NCBI GenBank assembly: GCA_017962615.1
Contig: JAGCUZ010000054.1
Span: 1-47,269, forward strand
Source: Bacteroidales bacterium
GTDB lineage: Bacteria > Bacteroidota > Bacteroidia > Bacteroidales > P3
Length of the DNA: 47,269 nt
Direction: 5' to 3'
The position numbers and the translations under genes were made by a program. This document shows, one piece after another, positions 8,423-16,781 of this stretch; within the stretch, counting starts at the first letter, position 1; each line of letters begins with the position of its first letter. The notes under the pieces are model-generated. The model saw nothing but the letters and a program-made list of their open reading frames with translations. It was not told the origin of the DNA and made no database searches.

Positions 8423-8983
8423 GTGAAATACATCCAAGCCTATCCTTTGGACATACGCCTCATGGGCAACAACCCAGCCTCGTACATGCTCATGCTCGTC
8501 GAGCACGACGAGAACCGCTACGTGCCCATCCTCATCGGCGAGCAGGAGGCGCAAGGCATCATCATGGCCGCCGAAGGCCGCAAAGCCCGCCGTCCCATGC
8601 CGCACGACCTCTTGGTAGACCTCTGCGACCAGTTCGACATCAAGATAACCCGCATCACCATCGACCGCTTCGAGGAGGGCATCTTCTACGCTTCGATACA
8701 CGCCAAAGACAGCTTCGCCGAGCACCGCATCGACAGCCGCACCAGCGACGCCGTGCTGCTCGCCATGAAGACCGACACGCCCATCCTCGTGGCCGAGTCG
8801 GTCCTCGAAGAGGCCGGCGTGTCGGTGGAACAGCTAACGCAGAACACCGACGACATGTCGCCCGAGCGCCAACGCGCCATGCTCGAAGACCTGCTGCGCG
8901 AAGCCGAGGAACGCGAAGACTACGAACGCGCCGCCGAGATACAGAAACAGCTCGACGACCTCAACAACGACAACTCCCAGTAA
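8423..8983 (+). CDS. DUF151 bifunctional nuclease-like protein with C-terminal UVR-type helices
   Basis: The 186-residue protein starts at a GTG (8423); no ATG gives the full domain. Residues 1-125 match the DUF151/BFN domain: VPILIGEQEAQGIIMA, PMPHDLLVDLCDQF, FYASIHA, and IDSRTSDAVLLAM. The C-terminal EDLLREAEEREDYERAAEIQKQLDDL resembles the UVR helix motif of UvrB/UvrC. Plant and bacterial members have been linked to nuclease activity; whether this protein is a nuclease is untested. It sits between rdgB and a membrane transporter, all on one strand with short spacers. Confidence 0.85.
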   Translation: MKYIQAYPLDIRLMGNNPASYMLMLVEHDENRYVPILIGEQEAQGIIMAAEGRKARRPMPHDLLVDLCDQFDIKITRITIDRFEEGIFYASIHAKDSFAEHRIDSRTSDAVLLAMKTDTPILVAESVLEEAGVSVEQLTQNTDDMSPERQRAMLEDLLREAEEREDYERAAEIQKQLDDLNNDNSQ

Positions 8984-9013
8984 CCCAGTACCTCTACCCC
9001 ACCCTTTCGTTCC

Positions 9014-9913
9014 TTGAGCAAGATTAAGTCATACGTACTTCCAATAGCCATCGTGGCCGCTCTGCTGCTGCACAAATGGTGCGCCCGGCTCTGCTTCATG
9101 GTGCCCGCAATAATATTCAGCATCCTGCTGCTCAACTTCTCAGCCGTCAACGTCAAGCAGCTGAAAGTGAAAATCATCGACCTGTGGCTCATGCTTTTCC
9201 AACTGGTGGTGAGCATCGGGGGCTACGCGCTGCTGAGCCTGTGCGGAGCCGGTCAGGTGCTGGCCCACGGCGCACTGATAGCCGTGCTCTGCCCCGTGGC
9301 CGCTTCGGCACCCGTAGTGGCCGTCATGCTCGGCGCCGACAGGGGCACCATGACCACCTACACCATCGTGGGCAACCTCATGGTGGCCGTCGCCGCTCCA
9401 GCCTATTTCTCGCTGCTCAACGTGCAGCCCGACATCTCGTTCTGGAGCTCGTTCCTGCTCATACTGGGCAAAGTGGCGCCCACCATAGGCCTGCCCTTCT
9501 TCGTGATATGGGCGCTGCAGGCACATTGGACGCAGGCCGCCGGATGGCTCCGCCAGCGCAACGGCCTGGCGTTCTACCTCTGGGCCATAGCGTTGCTGTT
9601 CACACTCGGACAGACTTTCGACTACCTCTTCCGCCAAGGCGACGCCACCCGCTGGAGCGACCTGGCGCTGCTCGGACTCATAGCCCTCGCCGCCTGCGTG
9701 TTACAGTTCGCCGTGGGGCGGCGCATCGGACGGCGCTACGGCGACAAGGTGAGCGGCGGACAGCTCCTCGGACAGAAAAACAGCGCCATGGGCATCTGGA
9801 TGTGCAACAACTACCTCGAGCCGATGGCCGCCCTGACCATGGCCTTCTACTCTGTATTTCAGAACCTTTTCAACAGTTGGCAACTATGGAGGAAAGATCA
9901 TGACAATACTTGA
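9014..9913 (+). CDS. BASS-like inner-membrane transporter
   Basis: The 299-residue, highly hydrophobic protein has roughly nine to ten membrane segments. LCPVAASAPVVAVMLGADRGTMTTYTIVGNL in the middle resembles the discontinuous-helix core of bile acid:sodium symporter (BASS) relatives, which have ten helices. The best start is a TTG at 9014 (SKIKSYVLPIAIVAALLL), because the first ATG (Met29) would remove the first helix. The 3' end overlaps mntP by 14 bases, so the two are probably translated from one message. The substrate is unknown. The family call rests on fold-like pattern only. Confidence 0.68.
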   Translation: MSKIKSYVLPIAIVAALLLHKWCARLCFMVPAIIFSILLLNFSAVNVKQLKVKIIDLWLMLFQLVVSIGGYALLSLCGAGQVLAHGALIAVLCPVAASAPVVAVMLGADRGTMTTYTIVGNLMVAVAAPAYFSLLNVQPDISFWSSFLLILGKVAPTIGLPFFVIWALQAHWTQAAGWLRQRNGLAFYLWAIALLFTLGQTFDYLFRQGDATRWSDLALLGLIALAACVLQFAVGRRIGRRYGDKVSGGQLLGQKNSAMGIWMCNNYLEPMAALTMAFYSVFQNLFNSWQLWRKDHDNT

Positions 9914-10466
9914 CGCCCTTTTGCTTGCGCTCGCCCTGAGCATCGACTCGCTCGTGGTAGCCACGGCCTGCGCCCTCAAAAACAACATAAGCCGCACGCG
10001 CGGCCTGCTGCTTGCAGCCACCTTCGCCCTCTTCCAGGGCGGATTTCCGCTCATCGGAGCCCTGATAGGCAACAGTTTCCAGCACCTCATCGAAAGCATC
10101 GACCACTGGATAGCCTTCGCACTGCTTGCAATAGTGGGCCTGAAGATGATTGTCGACGCGCTGCGTGGCGACGACGGCGACCGCAAGCTCGACATCTCGC
10201 GCTACTGGGTTATATGCGCCCTCGCGGTCTCCACAAGCATCGACGCCTTCGCCGTAGGCATCGGGCTCGGACTCGAGAACACCACCGCCACCGTCCTCAA
10301 GACCGTCGCAGTCATCGCCGTGGTCACATTCCTGGCCGCCATGCTGGGCCTCACCCTTGGCCACCGCAACGCACACATACCCGAACGCTGGGCCGGCATC
10401 CTGGCCGGACTGGTGCTCATAGCTCTCGGCACGCACACGCTGCTCGAGCACCTGCAACTGCTGTAA
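9900..10466 (+). CDS. mntP: manganese efflux pump MntP
   Basis: This 188-residue, six-helix membrane protein exports Mn(II) and protects against manganese excess. Both halves carry the diagnostic acidic helix motif: ALSIDSLVVATACAL near residue 14 and STSIDAFAVGIGLGLE near 115, giving the two membrane aspartates of the family. Length matches E. coli MntP (188). The ATG at 9900 lies inside the end of the upstream transporter gene (14-base overlap). I see no yybP-ykoY-like manganese riboswitch immediately upstream, as expected for an internal operon gene. Confidence 0.93.
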   Translation: MTILDALLLALALSIDSLVVATACALKNNISRTRGLLLAATFALFQGGFPLIGALIGNSFQHLIESIDHWIAFALLAIVGLKMIVDALRGDDGDRKLDISRYWVICALAVSTSIDAFAVGIGLGLENTTATVLKTVAVIAVVTFLAAMLGLTLGHRNAHIPERWAGILAGLVLIALGTHTLLEHLQLL

Positions 10467-10492
10467 CACCACCTACGCCGCAAACACACTTA

Positions 10493-10654
10493 GAAACTGT
10501 TTTGATTTTGTCGATGAGATTTATTGGTCATAGAAACGAGGGATTTTTTTGCGGTACTGAGGGCGCAATGGGGGTCCATTGTAACCGAAGGACCGCGGAA
10601 AAAGCACCGTTTATATGGCATAAGAAATACATTGGATAAAATCAAAACAGTTTC
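10493..10654. mobile_element. 162-bp MITE with 17-bp perfect terminal inverted repeats
   Basis: GAAACTGTTTTGATTTT at 10493-10509 is repeated inverted and without mismatch at 10638-10654. The element is flanked by TTA direct repeats (10490-10492 and 10655-10657), consistent with a 3-bp target duplication. It encodes no transposase. A TNA target and GAAACTG-type ends recall the IS5/IS1031 group, but this assignment is a guess. It separates mntP from the phosphatase gene. Confidence 0.78.
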
Positions 10655-10670
10655 TTAACGTCACGCTGAT

Positions 10671-11129
10671 ATGAAACATATACTCTTCGTATGCCTCGGC
10701 AATATCTGCCGCAGCCCCATGGCCGAATACTACATGCGCCACATCGTGGCACTCAACGGATTAGACGGCATCATAACCGTGTCGTCGGCCGCCATCAGCA
10801 ACGAAGAGGAAGGCAACCCCGTGTACCCGCCGGCGCGGAAGAAACTGAACGCCAACGGCATCGACTGCAACGGCAAGACGGCTCGCCAGATTCGTCCCGA
10901 CGACTACGACCGCTACGACCTCATCATCGTGATGGACAGCAGCAACATGCGCAGCATCCTCCCGCGCATGGGCGGCGACCCGCAGGGCAAGATACACAAA
11001 CTGCTCGACTTCACCGGCACCACGGGCGACATTGCCGACCCGTGGTACACGCGCGATTTCGACCGCGCCTGGCGCGACATAACGCGCGGATGCGATGCCC
11101 TCCTGTCCTTTTTGCGCCAAGAGCTCTGA
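10671..11129 (+). CDS. low-molecular-weight protein-tyrosine phosphatase
   Basis: This 152-residue cytoplasmic phosphatase has the P-loop CLGNICRSP (Cys8-x5-Arg14) at the N-terminus and the general-acid loop DPWYTRDFD near residue 125, which together define the LMW-PTP family. DLIIVMDSSNMRSIL in the middle is also characteristic. Length is normal (about 150-160). Members dephosphorylate tyrosine on kinases for exopolysaccharide or on stress proteins, but no kinase is adjacent here. Its promoter region is interrupted by the MITE ending 17 bases before the ATG, so expression may depend on sequence in or across that element. Confidence 0.93.
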   Translation: MKHILFVCLGNICRSPMAEYYMRHIVALNGLDGIITVSSAAISNEEEGNPVYPPARKKLNANGIDCNGKTARQIRPDDYDRYDLIIVMDSSNMRSILPRMGGDPQGKIHKLLDFTGTTGDIADPWYTRDFDRAWRDITRGCDALLSFLRQEL

Positions 11130-11266
11130 TTGCCCTTCCGCACCGCACTCCTTATTTTACATACCACTAAAAACCAGGGCTTTACAAGCCCAAAATCCAC
11201 TCGTGCAAAAAATCGCATTTTTTTGCACGGCACCACGATTTTGACCAATTTTTGGTAAAGCGTAAG

Positions 11267-11315
11267 TATATAGATGATAAGGAGTTGGTGGGACCAACTC
11301 CTTATCATCTATATA
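11267..11315 (+). repeat. long hairpin repeat, copy 1
   Basis: The arms 11267-11289 and 11293-11315 are perfectly complementary over 23 bp with a 3-base loop (GGG). The flanks are CGTAAG on the left and CCTTCTCT on the right. The same element, in the opposite orientation, occurs at 35366-35414 with the same flanks and one compensated base-pair difference (position 8 of the arm, A:T here and T:A there). There is no U-tract, so it is not a standard terminator. Confidence 0.92.
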
Positions 11316-11377
11316 CCTTCTCTATATGTACCATATATTTGCCCTGAAACGGGTGCCAATCGGCACGGTAAATCATG

Positions 11378-11488
11378 TCGGTCGGGAGTCGATTTGGTAT
11401 CGGTTGGGCACTAATTGGACATCAGTCGGGCATAGGTTGGGAGTCGGTTGGGAATCGGTTGGGAAATGGTTTGGCTGTGGTTTGACAG
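11378..11488 (+). repeat. degenerate 11-bp tandem array next to hairpin copy 1
   Basis: About ten units of 10-12 bases around TCGGTTGGGAA. Successive units include TCGGTCGGGAG, TCGGTTGGGCAC, TAGGTTGGGAG, TCGGTTGGGAA, TCGGTTGGGAAA and TGGTTTGGCTG. G-runs recur once per helical turn. It lies about 60 bp downstream of the hairpin in the same relative orientation as the array at the second hairpin. Confidence 0.8.
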
Positions 11489-11644
11489 TATTCAGAGAGG
11501 GGATTGGATATGTTCGAGGGGGGATTGAGGTGTATCTGGAAAACGATTTAGCAAGGTTTATTGAGCGGATTCGATTTCGACAAAAAGATAGTCCGCAGGG
11601 CATTCAGGATGCTCTGCGGATTGTTTCAAGATGGAATTGCGGGA

Positions 11645-12571
11645 TTAGTGGTGGCGGCTGCGCTTGAGGAGGTAGGGCAGCATGACCTGCTCGAAGCCGA
11701 GACCGACATCGACGGGTATGTAGTCGATGTGATATTGGACGGCATGCTGCTTAAGTGCCTCGGTCATTGTGCGTAGCTGTTCGCGGTAGGCGTCGGCCAC
11801 TTCGTTGGGGAAGAGCTTGATGCGGGTATCGCTTTCCATGTCGATGAAATGGCATGGGCGGTTGCCGAAGTTGAAATCCAGCTCTTTGTCGCGGTCGTAT
11901 GTGTGGAAGAGCAGCACCTCGTGCTTGCAGTGGCGCAGGTGGCGCAGGGCGTCGAAGAGCGCCTCGTGCTGCGTTGGGTCGACGAAGGCGTCGGTGAAGA
12001 TAATCACCAACGAGCGGCGGTGCATCTTCTCAGCAATGAGGTGGAGCGTGGGGGCTATGTTGCTGCCCTTGCGTTCGAGCTTAGAGGCTTCGACAGGTGC
12101 AAGAAGCTGTTCGAGGAGGCCGAAGATGTGCCGCTGGTGGGCGGTGCTGCCGCGCACGTCACTCTGCAGGTGTATGTCGTCGCCAAAGAGTGTAAGCCCG
12201 AAGGCGTCGCGCTGGCGCACAAAGAGTTCCACAAGGAGTGCGCTGGCGTAGGCGGCGAAGGTTATCTTGTTGGGCTTGTCGAACTTGCCCTGTCCTTCCA
12301 CCGGGAAATACATCGACGTGGAGTCGTCGATGAGCAGGTGACACCGCAGGTTGGTCTCTTCCTCGAAGCGTTTCACGAAGAGCTTGTCGGTGCGTGCATA
12401 AAGTTTCCAGTCGATATTGCGCGTTGAATCGCCGTTGTTGTAGAGGCGATGCTCGGCAAACTCGACTGAGAAACCGTGGAAGGGGCTCTTGTGCAGGCCT
12501 GTGATAAAGCCCTCGACAACCTGGCGCGCGAAGAACTCCAGGTTTTTATATCCTTCTATCTCCTGGAACAT
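11645..12571 (-). CDS. DUF58 domain protein (MoxR-associated, vWA-like)
   Basis: The 308-residue cytoplasmic protein has the DUF58 core G(D)STRNIDWKLYARTDKLFVKRFEEE split around residues 47-72, followed by a vWA-like fold with a MIDAS-type start LIDDSTSM (near 81). FTDAFVD later in the chain is the matching vWA strand. DUF58 proteins normally sit in MoxR-DUF58-BatA/BatB operons and are thought to work with MoxR AAA+ chaperones in envelope stress or aerotolerance. No MoxR or Bat gene is next to it. Upstream is thioredoxin, 6 bases away, so thioredoxin and DUF58 are probably co-transcribed. Confidence 0.9.
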   Translation of the reverse strand: MFQEIEGYKNLEFFARQVVEGFITGLHKSPFHGFSVEFAEHRLYNNGDSTRNIDWKLYARTDKLFVKRFEEETNLRCHLLIDDSTSMYFPVEGQGKFDKPNKITFAAYASALLVELFVRQRDAFGLTLFGDDIHLQSDVRGSTAHQRHIFGLLEQLLAPVEASKLERKGSNIAPTLHLIAEKMHRRSLVIIFTDAFVDPTQHEALFDALRHLRHCKHEVLLFHTYDRDKELDFNFGNRPCHFIDMESDTRIKLFPNEVADAYREQLRTMTEALKQHAVQYHIDYIPVDVGLGFEQVMLPYLLKRSRHH

Positions 12572-12577
12572 CCGCTG

Positions 12578-12892
12578 TTATAAGAGCGCGTTGACCTTCT
12601 CGGCCAGCGTTGCTTTGGCCACGAGTCCCACGCTTTTGTCTTTCATCTCGCCGCCTTTGAAGAAGAGGACGGTGGGCACGTTGCGTATGCGGAAACGCGC
12701 TGCCAGCTCGGAGCACTCCTCGACATCGGCTTTGGCGAAGACGGCCTTGCCTTCGTATTCATTTGCAAGTTCCTCAATGATGGGGGCCAGAGCCTTGCAT
12801 GGACCGCACCACGTGGCACCGAAATCAACGATTACAGGTTGGGCTCCTTGAAGAAGACTGTCGAATGAACTTTCAATAACTTCTACTACCAT
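12578..12892 (-). CDS. trxA: thioredoxin
   Basis: This 104-residue, cytoplasmic, single-domain thioredoxin has the redox site WCGPC (about residues 28-32) after VDFGATWC, the cis-proline strand NVPTVLFFKGG near 70, and no signal peptide. It reduces protein disulfides. A rho-independent terminator at 12966-13003 separates it from the upstream typA, so it starts its own unit with DUF58 downstream. An AT-rich upstream region with a TAnnTTTG-like segment is present but not sharply defined. Confidence 0.95.
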   Translation of the reverse strand: MVVEVIESSFDSLLQGAQPVIVDFGATWCGPCKALAPIIEELANEYEGKAVFAKADVEECSELAARFRIRNVPTVLFFKGGEMKDKSVGLVAKATLAEKVNALL

Positions 12893-12965
12893 AATGATTT
12901 AGAATAAGGTTTTTGTTTTATGATTATTTATGCAAAGTTACGCTTTTTTCGCGTGTTCCAAGCAT

Positions 12966-13003
12966 AAAAAAAGCGAGGCGAACCGCGCTGCAGTCGTCCT
13001 CGC
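12966..13003 (-). terminator. rho-independent terminator after typA
   Basis: On the minus strand GCGAGG (12998-13003) pairs with CCTCGC (12973-12978) around a 19-base loop. Seven T residues follow (12966-12972). It lies 69 bases past the typA stop. Confidence 0.75.
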
Positions 13004-13071
13004 ATGTTAATTCTATAATATCCAATACTATAAGCCTTGATAATTTATGTATCATAGGCGTTGGCCTGGCA

Positions 13072-14907
13072 TCACTCATCTTTATAGCCTGCGGCGATGC
13101 GGGCGCGCTTGCGCTCAATCTCGTCGAGGATAATTTTGCGTATGCGCAGGTTGCCCGGGGTCACCTCAAGGTACTCGTCCTCACGGATATACTCCATAGC
13201 CTCCTCGAGCGAGAACTTTATAGCCGGCGAGCATGTCGACTTCTCGTCGGCGCTCTTGGTGCGCATGTTGGTAAGGTTTTTGGCCGTCACCACGTTGATG
13301 ACTATATCGTTGCCCGGACGGAGGCTCTCGCCGATGACCTCGCCGGCATACACCATGTCGCCCGGCTCGATGAAGAAAGGACCACGGTCTTGCAACTTGC
13401 TGATGCTGTAGGCTGTGGCGGCACCGGTCTCCTTGGCGATGAGGGCACCCATCTTGTGGGTATCCATGTCACCCTTCCACGGCTGGAACTCGAGGAAACG
13501 GTGGGCTATGACGGCCTCGCCGTTGGTAGCGGTGAGGAGGGTGTTGCGCAGGCCTATGATGCCACGGCTGGGGATGGTGAAGTCGAGTTGCACACGGTCG
13601 CCTTTGGTGTCGACGTTGCCAAGCTCGCCCTTGCGGCGCGTGACGACGTCGATGACCTTGCTGGAGAACTCCTCGGGCACAAGGACTGTGAGTTGCTCTA
13701 TAGGCTCACACTTCTGACCGTCTATCTCCTTGATTATGACCTTGGGCTGACCCACCTGCAACTCGTAGCCTTCGCGGCGCATGGTCTCGATGAGGACGCT
13801 GAGGTGCATGATGCCGCGCCCGAAGACCAAAAGTGCGTCGGGCGAGCCGGTCTCCTCGATACGCATGGCAAGGTTCTTTTCAAGCTCCTTGAAAAGGCGG
13901 TCGCGCAGGTGACGGCTGGTGACATACTTGCCTTCTTTGCCGAAGAAGGGCGAGTTGTTGATGGTAAAGAGCATGCTCATAGTGGGCTCGTCCACCTTGA
14001 TAGGCGGCAGGGGCTCGGGGTTGTCGTGGTCGCAAATCGTGTCGCCAATCTCGAAAGTCACGTTTTTGTCGAGGTCCATCAGCACGGCACATATCTCGCC
14101 AGCCTCCACGGGGGTCTTGATACGCTCCTTGCCAAGGCCTTCGAAGGTATATAGCTCCTTGATTTTGCTGCTGATGCGCGAGCCGTCGCGCTTCATAAGG
14201 CTGATGCTCTGTCCGGCCTGCAGCACGCCGCGGTGCAGACGTCCGACGGCGATACGGCCAAGGTAGGAGCTGTAGTCGAGCGAGGAAATCATCATCTGGG
14301 TGTTGCCTTCGGGCACCGACGGCGACGGTATATGCTCGATAATGAGATCCATAAGATAGCTGATATCTTCGGTGGGGGTGTTCCAATCTTCGCCCATCCA
14401 GCCCTGCTTGGCGCTGCCGAAGGCCGTCGGGAAGTCGAGCTGATCGTTGTTGGCACCGAGGTTGAACATGAGGTCGAAGACGGCCTCCTGCGTCATCTCG
14501 GGGTCGCAGTTGGGCTTGTCGACCTTATTGACCACCACTATAGGCTTCAGTCCCAGCTCGATGGCTTTCTGCAGGACGAAGCGCGTCTGCGGCATCGGGC
14601 CTTCGAAGGCGTCGACCACCAGCAGCACGCCGTCGGCCATGTTGAGCACACGCTCCACCTCGCCGCCGAAGTCACTGTGGCCTGGGGTGTCGATAATGTT
14701 GATTTTGTAGCCTTTGTAGCGCACACTCACATTCTTGGAGAGGATGGTTATTCCGCGCTCGCGCTCCAAGTCGTTGTTATCGAGTATGAGGTCGCCAGTC
14801 TCCTGATTGTCCCTAAAGAGCTTGGCCTGGTGCAGCATTCGGTCAACCAAAGTAGTCTTGCCATGGTCAACATGGGCTATAATCGCAACATTACGAATAG
14901 TTTGCAT
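13072..14907 (-). CDS. typA: translational GTPase TypA/BipA
   Basis: This 611-residue ribosome-binding GTPase assists 50S assembly and stress adaptation. G-domain motifs are [14 protein letters not shown] (G1, residues 11-24), RERGIT (G2 region), [16 protein letters not shown] (G3), and NKVDKP (G4, near 127). The C-terminal domain is complete and ends in a basic helix ([15 protein letters not shown]). Length is standard. The gene is monocistronic by appearance: AT-rich spacers on both sides and a strong terminator downstream. A -7 box TATTTTTG lies upstream in the 14930-14942 region on the minus strand. Confidence 0.97.
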   Translation of the reverse strand: MQTIRNVAIIAHVDHGKTTLVDRMLHQAKLFRDNQETGDLILDNNDLERERGITILSKNVSVRYKGYKINIIDTPGHSDFGGEVERVLNMADGVLLVVDAFEGPMPQTRFVLQKAIELGLKPIVVVNKVDKPNCDPEMTQEAVFDLMFNLGANNDQLDFPTAFGSAKQGWMGEDWNTPTEDISYLMDLIIEHIPSPSVPEGNTQMMISSLDYSSYLGRIAVGRLHRGVLQAGQSISLMKRDGSRISSKIKELYTFEGLGKERIKTPVEAGEICAVLMDLDKNVTFEIGDTICDHDNPEPLPPIKVDEPTMSMLFTINNSPFFGKEGKYVTSRHLRDRLFKELEKNLAMRIEETGSPDALLVFGRGIMHLSVLIETMRREGYELQVGQPKVIIKEIDGQKCEPIEQLTVLVPEEFSSKVIDVVTRRKGELGNVDTKGDRVQLDFTIPSRGIIGLRNTLLTATNGEAVIAHRFLEFQPWKGDMDTHKMGALIAKETGAATAYSISKLQDRGPFFIEPGDMVYAGEVIGESLRPGNDIVINVVTAKNLTNMRTKSADEKSTCSPAIKFSLEEAMEYIREDEYLEVTPGNLRIRKIILDEIERKRARIAAGYKDE

Positions 14908-15009
14908 AACTCAACCTATATTAAAAACAAGTTGCAAAAATACGAAAAAAAACAGAAATATTCAGAAGAAACTGACGTGCAAAAATATTTCCGGCAGCCG
15001 TCAACGCAA

Positions 15010-15468
15010 TCACTTGCGCTCGTGGATGGTGAAGGACCTGTAGCGCGACACGGGGCTGTCTGCCTCTTCGACGAGCAACACCTTGTCGCCGAAGTACATG
15101 GTCTTGACCAAAGCATCGGCGTTATCGGTCTTGTACACCTGAAAAAGCTGGTTGAAGTCGCGCAGGAAGTCGGCGCTGCGCACGTCGACGATAATCTCAT
15201 AGCAGTAGTCGCCGTTGGGGTCGGTCTTGAAGGTGCAGCGGTAGTCGGCCGTGTTGATAATCATAACGCCTTCCACCTTGTTGGCGGCAGGCATGTATGT
15301 AATGTCAAACGCCTGACTCTCGGCACGTTCGTTGCCAACAAAAGCCCCTAAAGACTGCACCATCTGGTGGGCGTCGCGTCCTATCTGCTCCACGATATAA
15401 GACGACTGTGCCTTCACTGAAAACTGCGCCACCAAAAGCATGGCGGCCAATAATGACAAATATTTCAT
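15010..15468 (-). CDS. small exported protein of unknown function
   Basis: The 152-residue protein starts with a clear signal peptide, MKYLSLLAAMLLVAQFSVKAQ, with likely cleavage after KAQ. No lipobox is seen, so it is probably periplasmic or surface-exposed. The mature part is a mixed alpha/beta sequence with FDITYMPAANKVEGVMIINTADYRCTF in two strands and an acidic middle. I recognise no family. It follows the nucleoside phosphorylase gene by 12 bases and is probably co-transcribed. Confidence 0.8.
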   Translation of the reverse strand: MKYLSLLAAMLLVAQFSVKAQSSYIVEQIGRDAHQMVQSLGAFVGNERAESQAFDITYMPAANKVEGVMIINTADYRCTFKTDPNGDYCYEIIVDVRSADFLRDFNQLFQVYKTDNADALVKTMYFGDKVLLVEEADSPVSRYRSFTIHERK

Positions 15469-15480
15469 AACGAGAGTGTT

Positions 15481-16368
15481 TTATGATGCCACAAGCCGCG
15501 ACATCAGTTTATCAATAAGTGCGTGCATCTGGTCGTGATAGTCGTTGAGGAATGTGCCGTCAACCCTGTTGGCTATGACGAGACACACGGTAAGAGCTTG
15601 ATGCCCAAGCTGACGCGCAAAGCCGTATATCGCCGAGGTCTCCATCTCGAGGTTGGTCACCGACAGCCCGTTCCAACCAAAAGCCATCAGCCGCTCGTTG
15701 AGGTCGGCCACTGCCGGACGCAGCCTTATATTGCGTCCCTGCGGGCCATAGAAACCTGGTGCCGTCACAGTTATGCCTTTATGCATACCCTCCGCCATAC
15801 GACGCAAGAGAGCCTCACTGCCACGCACACAATAAGGGCGTGCCTGGCCCGCGGGCAGTCCCATGTGCGCCTCGAAAGCCGCCAGCATATCCTCCTCGAA
15901 GAGGCTGTTGTCGCAGGCGTAGTAGTTCATCAGACCGTCCAAGCCTACGGCATAGGCCGAAGCCACCACGCTGCCCGTGCCCACCTGCGCGCAGAGCGAG
16001 CCGCAGGTGCCTATACGCACTATATTGAGGCTGCGATGGGGATGAGAGGCGTCGACCTCGCCACGATGTGCCACGAGGTTGGCGGCAGCATCGAGCTCGG
16101 TCATAACTATGTCGATATTGTCGCAGCCCATGCCTGTGCTAAGAACACTGACGCGGTGACCACGGCATAAACCTGTCAACAGACGCATCTCACGGTTGGA
16201 AGACTCATAGTCGACCGTCTCGAAGAAATCCCTGAACATATCAACCCTACCCGGGTCGCCGACAAGGAATATGTCGTCGGCCAGTTCCTCTCCTACTGCA
16301 TGAATATGATACAGACGGCCGTCGGGCGACAGCACCAATTCGCTTGATTCATAACTATCCTTTTGCAT
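15481..16368 (-). CDS. nucleoside phosphorylase, uridine phosphorylase type
   Basis: This 295-residue PNP/UDP family enzyme cleaves a nucleoside with phosphate to base and (deoxy)ribose-1-phosphate. Visible are the phosphate-loop GDPGRVDMF (near 38), STGMGCDN (near 76), RIGTCGSL (near 118), and the ribose-binding NLEMETSAIYG (near 240), which is the family signature. Bacteroides relatives of about 290 residues are annotated as uridine phosphorylase; specificity cannot be proved from sequence. It is the first gene of a short unit with the exported protein downstream. Confidence 0.88.
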   Translation of the reverse strand: MQKDSYESSELVLSPDGRLYHIHAVGEELADDIFLVGDPGRVDMFRDFFETVDYESSNREMRLLTGLCRGHRVSVLSTGMGCDNIDIVMTELDAAANLVAHRGEVDASHPHRSLNIVRIGTCGSLCAQVGTGSVVASAYAVGLDGLMNYYACDNSLFEEDMLAAFEAHMGLPAGQARPYCVRGSEALLRRMAEGMHKGITVTAPGFYGPQGRNIRLRPAVADLNERLMAFGWNGLSVTNLEMETSAIYGFARQLGHQALTVCLVIANRVDGTFLNDYHDQMHALIDKLMSRLVAS

Positions 16369-16443
16369 CGCTGTGTTATTTCTAATTGTAATAACGTTGA
16401 AGTCTGCAAAATGTTATGTATTCATGCTCCCCAAGAAAAAATA

Positions 16444-16485
16444 TTTTGCCATATCGAGGAAAAGTTGTATTTTTGCAAAACGAAA
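16444..16485 (+). promoter_or_regulatory. promoter of the vapBC-like pair, shared 42-bp block
   Basis: TTTG at 16445-16448 and TATTTTTG at 16468-16475 are exactly 19 bases apart. CAAAACGAAA follows. The block is 35/42 identical to the promoter of the ART module at 7701-7742. Confidence 0.75.
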
Positions 16486-16523
16486 CAACAACCAAAGCGG
16501 CTTGAAATTAAAGACTAAACGCC

Positions 16524-16781
16524 ATGAATACCTACGCATACAATAACAATGCAATGACCAATCTGTGGAACTACTTACAGGGGCTTTCTCTCTCAGCCAC
16601 AGACAGTCGATGGCTTGCCGACCATCTAATCCAGAATGCAGACAAGCAAGAAAAGGAATATCAGCAGGTCTCTGCAAAAGACTTGTATGGTATATGGGGC
16701 GACGATGGTATCAATGCCGATGATGCTGTGGCTGAATTAAAAGAGATGCGTTCGTTCAACCACAAATCAATCCAACTATGA
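16524..16781 (+). CDS. probable antitoxin partner of the PIN-domain gene
   Basis: The 85-residue protein has an acidic C-terminal half (WGDDGINADDAVAELKEMR) typical of toxin-neutralising tails. The N-terminal half reads as helical (TNLWNYLQGLSLSATDSRWLADHLIQNAD). No named DNA-binding domain is recognisable. The stop codon TGA overlaps the ATG of the PIN gene (16778-16781), the classic antitoxin-toxin coupling. The start at 16524 lies about 40 bases downstream of the predicted transcription start. The gene appears intact although its toxin partner carries a premature stop. Confidence 0.75.
   Translation: MNTYAYNNNAMTNLWNYLQGLSLSATDSRWLADHLIQNADKQEKEYQQVSAKDLYGIWGDDGINADDAVAELKEMRSFNHKSIQL

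Larger units (their letters stand above)
11130..11644. other. gene-free convergent spacer with hairpin repeat and 11-bp array
   Basis: No credible gene lies here. The spacer holds a 23-bp perfect hairpin (11267-11315) followed by a degenerate 11-bp array (11378-11488). An open frame at 11326-11667 is a by-product of the array. Both flanking genes end into this spacer. Confidence 0.8.

Noticed and set aside
11267-11315. Hairpin copy 1 as an ordinary rho-independent terminator
   Set aside because: No T-tract on either strand, an AT-rich outer stem, and a compensated second copy; a simple terminator does not explain conserved flanks.
11326-11667. 113-codon frame in the spacer
   Set aside because: Its apparent repeats (RLGTNW, SVGHRLGVGWESVG) come from the 11-bp DNA array; no ribosome-binding site or homology pattern.
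12913-14154. 413-codon plus-strand frame opposite typA
   Set aside because: Shadow of a conserved GTPase gene; composition (Leu, Val, His) reflects complementary codon bias.
14233-15351. 372-codon plus-strand frame opposite typA and the exported-protein gene
   Set aside because: It spans the 5' end of one gene, a spacer and most of another on the opposite strand; no protein features.
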